Positions 57,946-64,000 of a stretch of DNA of 64,000 bases are shown piece by piece; position 1 is the first letter of the stretch, and each line of letters opens with the position of its first letter. This stretch comes from Pseudoxanthomonas sp. (GTDB lineage Bacteria > Pseudomonadota > Gammaproteobacteria > Xanthomonadales > Xanthomonadaceae). The position numbers and the translations under genes were made by a program. Where the stretch lies: assembly GCF_035999195.1 (NCBI RefSeq), contig NZ_DASYGY010000009.1, positions 558,001-622,000 on the forward strand, written 5' to 3'. Under the pieces are notes generated by a model. That model worked only from the letters and a program-made list of their open reading frames with translations, ran no database searches and was not told the DNA's origin.

Positions 57946-59835
57946 TCAGCGGCTCCGCACCGCCGCCAGGATCTCTCCCGACTCCACCAGCCGCACGGCG
58001 GTGGCGACTTCGCCATCCAGGGCGCGGTCGCGCTCGAGGAACGGGATCTTCGCGCGAATCGCCGCATGGGCGGCCGCCACCGCGTGGCCGGGATGGAAGG
58101 CCTCGCTGGACGCCAGCGCCGCGCGCAACGCGTCGACTTCCGCCAGGAACGTCTCGCGTCCTTCGGTGCCCGGCGACGGTCCGCCGGCCACCTTCACCGC
58201 CAGGCCCTCCGCATCCGTGCGGGCGGACAGCGCACGCGCCGCGTTGATCATGTCGCGGCGCAGGTCCAGCGCCTGCGCGGCGGTGTACAGCTCCAGCGCC
58301 AGCACCTTGCCCAGGTCCTGCACCATGGCCAGCACATGACGCGCTTCGTTGGCGCCCATCGACACATGGTCTTCGGCGTTGGCGCTGGTCGGCACCGAGA
58401 ACACGCTGGCCGGATGCGCGCGGCTGGCCAGATCGTTGACGATGGCGGCAGCGGTGTACTGCACGATCATGTGGCCCGATTCGGTGCCGTCCTCGTTGCC
58501 GATCAGGAACGCCGGCAGGCCGTCGTTGGTGGCCGGATCGACCAGCTTGTTGAGGCGGCGTTCGGAGATGGACGCCAGCGTCGGGATGGCCGCCTTCACG
58601 TAGCTCATCGCCAGCGCCAGCGGCATGCCGTGGAAATGGCCGGCCGAGATCACATGCTCTTCGACGTGCTCGGCCTGCCGGTCAGGGAACACCAGCGGGT
58701 TGTCGGTGACGGCGTTGAGCTCGATCTCCAGCACGCGCTTGGCCTGCTCCACCGCATCGCGCACCGCGCCATGCACCTGCGGAATGCAACGCAGCGAATA
58801 GCTGTCCTGCGGCTGGTGCTTCTTGCCGCCGCGGAACGGCATGAAGCGCCGGTAGAACTTCTCTCGACCATGGCGCTGGTCGGTCGGCACCCAGTCCCAG
58901 CCGATGTCGAAGCGCAGCGCCTGCGCCTCGGCGGTGTCCCAGCTGCGCGGCAGCCACGGGCGGAACTTCGGCACCAGGTGGTACGGGATGTCGGCCAGCG
59001 TCGAGCCGTCCAGCAGGTCGCGCAGGCGCGCGGCCACATGCACCTGGCCCGGATGCGGGCGCAGCGCATGCACTTCCTCGGCGAACGCGCCCAGGCGGCC
59101 GGCGAAGGCGTCGATGGTCATCGCGGCGGCGATGTCCGCGGTATCCAGCAGCTGGTCCAGCCGGTAGATGGCCAGCACGCCCATGGCCAGCATCTGCGCC
59201 GTACCGTTGTTGAGTGCCAGACCTTCCTTGTACGACAGCGTGACCGGCGACAGGCCGGCGCGCTCCAGCGCCTCCGCACCACGCATGCGCTGGCCCTGGA
59301 AGAAGGCCTCGCCACCGCCCAGCAGCACGATGGCCAGGTGCGACAGCGGCGCCAGGTCGCCCGAGGCACCGACTGAGCCCAGCGACGGCACCACCGGCAC
59401 GATGCCGGCGTTGAGCATGGCCGCCATGGCCTGCAGCGTCTCCACGCGGATGCCGGAGTGGCCTTTCAGCAGCGTGTTGATGCGGATGCCGAGCATGGCG
59501 CGCACGATCTCCGGCGCCATCGGCTCACCCACGCAGACGGCATGGGTGACGATCAGGTTGTACTGCAGCTCCTCGTGCAGCGAACGCCCGGACGCCACCG
59601 CGCCGGGCAGCTCATCCCGCAGCGGATGCGCGCCGAGCAGTTTGTCGGCGTTGCTGCCGAAGCCGGTGGACACGCCGTAGATCGGCTCTTCGCGGCGGAC
59701 CTGTTCGGCCAGGAAGTCGGCCGCGCGTGCGACCGCTTTCAGCGCGCCCTTGTCCAGCTCGACGCTGGCGCCGAACGCGATCTCGACCAGCCGGTCGCGG
59801 GTAAGCGATGCGCCATCCAGCAGGATCGGCTTCAT
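57946..59835 (-). CDS. aromatic amino acid ammonia-lyase, HutH-like, with unusual insertion
   Basis: A 629-residue MIO-type lyase, longer than the roughly 510 of classical HutH. The catalytic Tyr is in IYGVSTGFG (Y53), the self-forming MIO triad is ASG (157-159) within GSVGASGDLAPLSH, and YSLRCIPQVHG is conserved. About 60 residues rich in Trp and Arg (about 279-341, IPYHLVPKFRPWLPRSWD and onward) are inserted just before that block. The C-terminus is also extended. MIO-loop wording favours histidine; RINTLLKGHSGIR is more like phenylalanine or tyrosine enzymes, so the substrate is open. It starts one base after hisS, in a shared transcript. Confidence 0.8.
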   Translation of the reverse strand: MKPILLDGASLTRDRLVEIAFGASVELDKGALKAVARAADFLAEQVRREEPIYGVSTGFGSNADKLLGAHPLRDELPGAVASGRSLHEELQYNLIVTHAVCVGEPMAPEIVRAMLGIRINTLLKGHSGIRVETLQAMAAMLNAGIVPVVPSLGSVGASGDLAPLSHLAIVLLGGGEAFFQGQRMRGAEALERAGLSPVTLSYKEGLALNNGTAQMLAMGVLAIYRLDQLLDTADIAAAMTIDAFAGRLGAFAEEVHALRPHPGQVHVAARLRDLLDGSTLADIPYHLVPKFRPWLPRSWDTAEAQALRFDIGWDWVPTDQRHGREKFYRRFMPFRGGKKHQPQDSYSLRCIPQVHGAVRDAVEQAKRVLEIELNAVTDNPLVFPDRQAEHVEEHVISAGHFHGMPLALAMSYVKAAIPTLASISERRLNKLVDPATNDGLPAFLIGNEDGTESGHMIVQYTAAAIVNDLASRAHPASVFSVPTSANAEDHVSMGANEARHVLAMVQDLGKVLALELYTAAQALDLRRDMINAARALSARTDAEGLAVKVAGGPSPGTEGRETFLAEVDALRAALASSEAFHPGHAVAAAHAAIRAKIPFLERDRALDGEVATAVRLVESGEILAAVRSR

Positions 59836-59836
59836 G

Positions 59837-61219
59837 TCAGCGCCCCGCCAGTGCGCGGGCCTGTTCCAGCTCCACTCTCAGACTGCTGGCCAGTTCCTCG
59901 CGGGCCACCTCGAACTGCTGCTCGCGCTGCAGGTCCTTGACGGTCACCACGCCGCGCGCGCGCTCGTCCTCGCCCACCAGCACCACGAAGCGGATGCCCG
60001 CGCGCGAGGCGTACTGGAACTGCTTGGCCAGCTTGCGGCCTTCCATCTGCACTTCGGTATTGATGCCGGCCGCGCGCAGGCGGCGCGCGATGTCGAGCGA
60101 TTCGGCCAGCTGGCCGTCGTCCATCAGGGCGACCATGGCCTGCACGCTGCTCTCGTCGCTGCCGGCGACCAGGCCGGCCTCACGCAGCTGCCAGAATAGG
60201 CGGGTCAGGCCGATCGAGATGCCCACGCCGGGCAGCTTCGACTTGGTGTAATGGCTGGCGAGGTCCTCGTAGCGGCCGCCGGAGCAGATCGAGCCGATCT
60301 GCGGGTAGCCGTCCAGCTGGGTCTCGTAGACGGTGCCGGTGTAGTAGTCCAGGCCGCGGGCGATGGAGAAGTTCAGGCAGTACGCGCTCTCCGGCACGCC
60401 CAGCGCCTTGACCAGGTCCAGCACTTCGCGCAGTTCGGCGATGCCCTGGTTGAAGGTGTCGCTGCCCTCTCCCAGCGCGTCGAGCTTCGCGAGCGCATCG
60501 GCGTGGCCGGTGCTGCGCACGGCGACGAAATCGAGGATGCGGTCGACGCCCTCGGCCGACATGCCGAAACCTTCACCGGTCAGCGTCTCGCGCACGTAAT
60601 CGGCGCCGCGCTTGTCCAGCTTGTCCACTTCGCGCAGCACCAGCGCCTGCTGGTCGCCGTCGGTGACGCCCTGCGCTTCGAAGAAGCCGCGCATCAGCTT
60701 GCGGTTGTTCAGCTGGATGGTGAAGTCGCCGATGCCCAGGTCGCTGAAGACGGCGTGGATCACCGCCAGGATCTCGGCATCGAAGCGCACGCTCAGTGCG
60801 TCCTTGCCGATCACGTCGATGTCGCACTGGTAGAACTCGCGGAAGCGGCCACGCTGCTGGCGTTCGCCGCGGTAGACGCGCTGGATCTGGTAGCGGCGGA
60901 ACGGGAAGGTCAGTTCGTGTTCGTGCTCGGCCACGTAGCGGGCCAGCGGCACGGTCAGGTCGAAACGCAGGGCCAGCTCGGGCAGGCCTTCGTCTTCCTT
61001 GGCCAGCGCACCCGTGGACTGGACGAAGTAGACCTGCCGCTCGGTCTCGCCGCCGGACTTGGTCAGCAGGGTCTCGGACAGCTCGAAGACCGGCGTTTCC
61101 ACCGGCAGGAAGCCGAAGCGCTCGTAGTTCCGGCGGATGGTGTCCAGCATGCGCTGGAAGGCGATCTGCTCGCGCGGGAGCAGTTCCATCACTCCGGGCG
61201 GGGTACGGGGCTTGATCAA
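59837..61219 (-). CDS. hisS: histidyl-tRNA synthetase
   Basis: A 460-residue class II synthetase. Motif 2 (FRRYQIQRVYRGERQQRGRF), the histidine loops (RGLDYYTGTVYE and SICSGGRYEDL) and motif 3 (GVGISIGLTRLF) are all present. The C-terminal anticodon-binding domain ends EELASSLRVE. It is upstream of, and probably cotranscribed with, the MIO lyase. Confidence 0.95.
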   Translation of the reverse strand: MIKPRTPPGVMELLPREQIAFQRMLDTIRRNYERFGFLPVETPVFELSETLLTKSGGETERQVYFVQSTGALAKEDEGLPELALRFDLTVPLARYVAEHEHELTFPFRRYQIQRVYRGERQQRGRFREFYQCDIDVIGKDALSVRFDAEILAVIHAVFSDLGIGDFTIQLNNRKLMRGFFEAQGVTDGDQQALVLREVDKLDKRGADYVRETLTGEGFGMSAEGVDRILDFVAVRSTGHADALAKLDALGEGSDTFNQGIAELREVLDLVKALGVPESAYCLNFSIARGLDYYTGTVYETQLDGYPQIGSICSGGRYEDLASHYTKSKLPGVGISIGLTRLFWQLREAGLVAGSDESSVQAMVALMDDGQLAESLDIARRLRAAGINTEVQMEGRKLAKQFQYASRAGIRFVVLVGEDERARGVVTVKDLQREQQFEVAREELASSLRVELEQARALAGR

Positions 61220-61327
61220 GCGGGCAACTCCGGCATGCGTAGACCGCGCATTTTACGTGTCCCGAGCCATCGGTCGCAGCCTGCCGGACCGGCAGCCCGT
61301 GCCGCGGCGGAAAGTGGGCGCCGGGTC

Positions 61328-61356
61328 TTGCCGGGAACGGAGTCGTTCACTACAAT
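61328..61356 (+). promoter_or_regulatory. promoter of tRNA-Pro
   Basis: TTGCCG (61328-61333), a 17-bp spacer and TACAAT (61351-61356); the tRNA begins 12 bases further on. Confidence 0.7.
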
Positions 61357-61368
61357 GGCGCGCTCAGT

Positions 61369-61445
<77 letters not shown>

Positions 61446-61449
61446 ATTG

Positions 61450-61477
61450 AAAAAGCCGGCCTTGCGCCGGCTTTTTT
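61450..61477 (+). terminator. intrinsic terminator after tRNA-Pro
   Basis: AAAAGCCGGC / GCCGGCTTTT with loop CTTGC and a following T-run. The A-run on the other side makes it bidirectional, serving also the convergent beta-barrel gene. Confidence 0.9.
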
Positions 61478-61522
61478 GTGTCTGCCCGGTCGCGCAATGC
61501 GGCCGGGAACAGGAAATCGCGG

Positions 61523-62449
61523 TCAGAACGCCACAAACGCCTGCAACCGCAGGTACCGGTACGAATAGCTGTCCGTTCCCGTATCCGTCAGCACCGGGGT
61601 ATCGGTGTATCCCGCATCCAGCCGCAGCCATGCGTCCTTCCAGCGTGGCGTTTCCACGCCCACTTCCAGCATCCGCGCCCGCTTGGACATGTCGCCCGCG
61701 CTGCGCTGACGCCCGAGGCCCGCGCGCGCCGTGTACTGGTAACCGCCCACATGCCGGCGCCAACCCACCACGCCCAGCGCCTCGCCATACCAGCGCGGCG
61801 AGTAGTAGTCCGCCTCGCGCGGTTCGCTGTTGCGGTAGTAGCGCGTCCTCAGCTGCAGACTGATGCCCTGCTCCGGCGCCAGCGCGAACACCAGGTTGCC
61901 GCGCAGGTGCGTGCGCAGGTTGTCACCCACGCCGAAGTCCTGCAGCCCGGCGACGCCGCTGGCCGACCAGCGCTCGCCCATTGGCACGTCGAGGGTGGCG
62001 CCGGCGAACGTCTGCACCCAACCCTGCGCCACGCCGTTGCGCGTTTCCAGCACGTCGCGCTCGACGAAGAACTCCTTGCGGCGCGCATCGCGGCTGTGGA
62101 GGGAGGCGCGGCCGACCAGGTCGTCCCCGTTCGTGCCGACATCGCCATCCCAGCGCCACCGCTCGCCTGCATCGCCCGCGCCGCTGACGAAGACGCGGTC
62201 CTGCTCGTCGCGCCAGCCACGGCCGGCGAAACGCGCGCGTTCCACCTTCACGCCCCACCAGTGCTCGATGTCGCGATGGTCCACGTCCCAGCCCAGCGCG
62301 AGCTTGCGGGTCTCGTTGCCGTCCGCATCCGAGCCCACCCACAGATCGGTGCGCACGGCCTGCTTGTCGCCTTCGGCTTTCGTCTGCGCCAGCGCAGCGG
62401 GTGCCGTGGCGGCCAGGGCCAGCGCGGTGCTCAGGAGATATGGCTTCAT
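61523..62449 (-). CDS. outer-membrane beta-barrel protein, partner of the glycosyltransferase
   Basis: A 308-residue exported protein with signal peptide (MKPYLLSTALALAATAPAALAQ). The mature part alternates polar and hydrophobic residues in strand-like runs (LRTHLRGNLVFALAPEQGI, LQLRTRYYRNSEP) and ends in a C-terminal aromatic, YLRLQAFVAF, the outer-membrane sorting signal. It overlaps the glycosyltransferase stop by one base. It may be the export pore or an accessory barrel for the polysaccharide, comparable in place though not in sequence to PgaA. Confidence 0.82.
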   Translation of the reverse strand: MKPYLLSTALALAATAPAALAQTKAEGDKQAVRTDLWVGSDADGNETRKLALGWDVDHRDIEHWWGVKVERARFAGRGWRDEQDRVFVSGAGDAGERWRWDGDVGTNGDDLVGRASLHSRDARRKEFFVERDVLETRNGVAQGWVQTFAGATLDVPMGERWSASGVAGLQDFGVGDNLRTHLRGNLVFALAPEQGISLQLRTRYYRNSEPREADYYSPRWYGEALGVVGWRRHVGGYQYTARAGLGRQRSAGDMSKRARMLEVGVETPRWKDAWLRLDAGYTDTPVLTDTGTDSYSYRYLRLQAFVAF

Positions 62450-63882
62450 CACTTGGTACCCCAGGTCTTGCGCAGGCGCAGCAGTTCCGCGGCGTAGCCC
62501 ATCACGCAGACCGGCTGCAGGATCATGGTGTAGGCCAGCGTGTAGAACACGAAGCCGGACAGATTGCGGCGTACGCGCAGCTCCTGCCGTTTGAACATGT
62601 GCGACTGCACGCGGAAGATCACGATGTTCCACAACGCCGCCAGCGGCAGCACCAGCAGCGTCATGATGCCGGCGATCCAGTAGTAGCCGAACAGCGCCAG
62701 CACGATGCCGGGAATGAAGGCGAAGGTGTACACCAGGTCCAGCGGCAGGAACAGCAGGTTCCACCAGATGAACAAGGTGGTCATGCGAGGCTTCACCAGC
62801 AGCTTGCCATGTCGGGCGAAGGCCTCCATCAGGCCGCGCGACCAGCGCTGGCGCTGGCGGGCGAACTGGCCCACCTTCGTGGGCACCTTGGTGAACAGGC
62901 AGGCTTCCTCGCAGTAGCCGATGCGCGCGCCGGTTTCCAGCAGCGCCCACGACACCACGATGTCCTCGCCGACGCACTCCGGCCAGCCGCCGACGCCTTC
63001 CAGCGACGCACGCGTGTACAGCGAGAACGCGCCCTGCGCCACCAGCGTGCCGTGATACATGCTCTGCATGCGTTTCACCGCGGCGATGCCATGGAAGTAG
63101 TCCCATTCCTGGCTGCGCGTCAGCCAGTTCTCGCGCGAATTGCGCACCAGCACGGCGCCGGCCACGGCCACGGTGCCGGGCGGATCGGACAGGAATCGTT
63201 CCACCAGCTTGCGCAGCGCGTCGGCGCGCAGGTACGAGTCGCCATCCACCGTCACCACCAGCGCCTGGCGCGTCTCGGCCAGACCGCGGTTCAGGGCCTT
63301 CGACTTGCCGCCGTTCCGGGACTGCGCCAGCACCCGCACCTGAAGTCCGGGGCGCGCGAGCTGCGCCGCCATCGTGCGCGCGATGGCGAGACTGTCGTCG
63401 GTGGAGCCATCGTCGATGACCACCACCTCCACGTCGCCGTGGTAGTCCTGGCGCGCCAGACTGGTGAGCGTGTCGGCGATGTTCTCGCTTTCGTTGTAGC
63501 AGGCCACCAGCACGCAGACATCGGGCAGGCGATCGTACTTGCGCAGCACCGGGCGTCGGTCCGACAGGATGGAACCGATCAGGAAGGCGTTCATGAAGCC
63601 CGGCACGTAGGCGATGAAGGCGATGACGAACACCGCCAGCGCGAATCCCAGCGGCTTCGAGAGTTCGGAAAGCCAGGGCTGCGAGAGCTTGACCGACAGC
63701 GCCGCCCACGCCAGGGATACCAGCAGGACCAGCGTGTACTTCAGCCGCACCGGCACATAGAAGCGCCGCCACGGCAACGCGGTGGCGGCGGCGTCGGGAG
63801 CGGGATTGAAGACGGAGTCGGGACGATCCGGCTCGCGCTCAGCCGGCGCGAGGAGGGATGTGGAGTCGTACATGTGCCGCAT
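62449..63882 (-). CDS. GT2-family processive glycosyltransferase, PgaC/hyaluronan-synthase-like
   Basis: A 477-residue inner-membrane synthase with two N-terminal and about three C-terminal helices around a cytoplasmic GT-A domain. Motifs are complete: VVVIDDGSTDDS, TVDGDSYL (DxD), VGEDIVVSW (catalytic base in the ED motif) and QRQRWSRG (the QxxRW loop). This is the layout of poly-N-acetylglucosamine and related polysaccharide synthases. I favour ATG 63882, with CAGG nine bases before it; ATG 63873 and GTG 63921 are alternatives. Polymer identity unknown. A deacetylase such as PgaB is not seen within the window. Confidence 0.87.
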   Translation of the reverse strand: MRHMYDSTSLLAPAEREPDRPDSVFNPAPDAAATALPWRRFYVPVRLKYTLVLLVSLAWAALSVKLSQPWLSELSKPLGFALAVFVIAFIAYVPGFMNAFLIGSILSDRRPVLRKYDRLPDVCVLVACYNESENIADTLTSLARQDYHGDVEVVVIDDGSTDDSLAIARTMAAQLARPGLQVRVLAQSRNGGKSKALNRGLAETRQALVVTVDGDSYLRADALRKLVERFLSDPPGTVAVAGAVLVRNSRENWLTRSQEWDYFHGIAAVKRMQSMYHGTLVAQGAFSLYTRASLEGVGGWPECVGEDIVVSWALLETGARIGYCEEACLFTKVPTKVGQFARQRQRWSRGLMEAFARHGKLLVKPRMTTLFIWWNLLFLPLDLVYTFAFIPGIVLALFGYYWIAGIMTLLVLPLAALWNIVIFRVQSHMFKRQELRVRRNLSGFVFYTLAYTMILQPVCVMGYAAELLRLRKTWGTK

Positions 63883-63959
63883 CGACAGAACCTGATCCGT
63901 GGCCTGCAAAACCCATGCCACGCTACTGTCCCGTCCATTACGACTTCTTAACTCACATT

Positions 63960-63975
63960 TTTGACGTCCATCACA
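63960..63975 (-). promoter_or_regulatory. candidate Clp/CRP-type binding site
   Basis: The minus strand reads TGTGATGGACGTCAAA, which fits TGTGA-N6-TCACA at eight of ten positions, 78 bp upstream of the glycosyltransferase. Clp is the CRP-like, c-di-GMP-responsive regulator of xanthomonads. Confidence 0.4.
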
Positions 63976-64000
63976 AATAGGTGACGCTATGGGTCACTTT

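Overview
The window is high-GC DNA from a gammaproteobacterium of the family Xanthomonadaceae, probably near Pseudoxanthomonas, Stenotrophomonas or Luteimonas. I cannot fix the genus. Support comes from the liu leucine-degradation cluster, a his operon led by a TrpR-like YerC gene, SerA paired with a D-2-hydroxyglutarate dehydrogenase, an MtnB-MtnD-MtnC set, an EfpL/YeiP gene, and many palindromic intergenic repeats, several starting with GTAG as in the SMAG elements of Stenotrophomonas.

Layout. 0-6 kb is accessory in character: a secreted protein of unknown function, a 105-bp tandem repeat, a visibly AT-richer two-gene ATPase/TOPRIM cassette that looks like a phage-defence module, a proline-rich membrane protein, and a HigB toxin fused in frame to its HigA antitoxin. 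6-13.5 kb holds an orphan DUF4255 protein, the fused acyl-CoA mutase IcmF with repeat-derived insertions, a Sel1/2-oxoglutarate oxygenase, and a TetR/hydrolase pair with a duplicated operator. 13.6-33 kb is dominated by branched-chain amino acid catabolism: leucine dehydrogenase, liuA, thiolase, liuB, liuC, a VOC protein, liuD, a lipoprotein, liuE and an SDR. A PAS-GGDEF-EAL cyclic-di-GMP protein is translationally coupled to liuE. Inside this stretch sit two Ala-rich lipoproteins, a bactofilin pair and a Fur-regulated feoAB operon on the opposite strand. 33-48 kb holds efpL, a DUF2388/DUF4105 pair, D-2-hydroxyglutarate dehydrogenase opposite serA, a Nudix hydrolase, two APC permeases, methionine salvage genes, an EamA exporter and a calcineurin-like phosphoesterase. 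48-56 kb is a complete, tightly overlapping histidine operon yerC-hisGDCBHAF-IE on the minus strand, with a perfect TrpR-like operator over the yerC promoter. 56-64 kb carries a 7TMR-DISM diguanylate cyclase, hisS with an adjacent aromatic amino acid lyase that has an unusual insertion, a tRNA-Pro(CGG) with its promoter and terminator, and a PgaC-like glycosyltransferase with an outer-membrane beta-barrel partner.

How it works together. Leucine would be deaminated by Ldh; after oxidative decarboxylation encoded elsewhere, isovaleryl-CoA is processed by LiuA, LiuB/LiuD, LiuC and LiuE to acetoacetate and acetyl-CoA, with the thiolase finishing. IcmF can rearrange branched acyl-CoAs. Two c-di-GMP enzymes and an exopolysaccharide-type synthase suggest biofilm control. 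All functional calls are from reading translated sequence; no database search was run.
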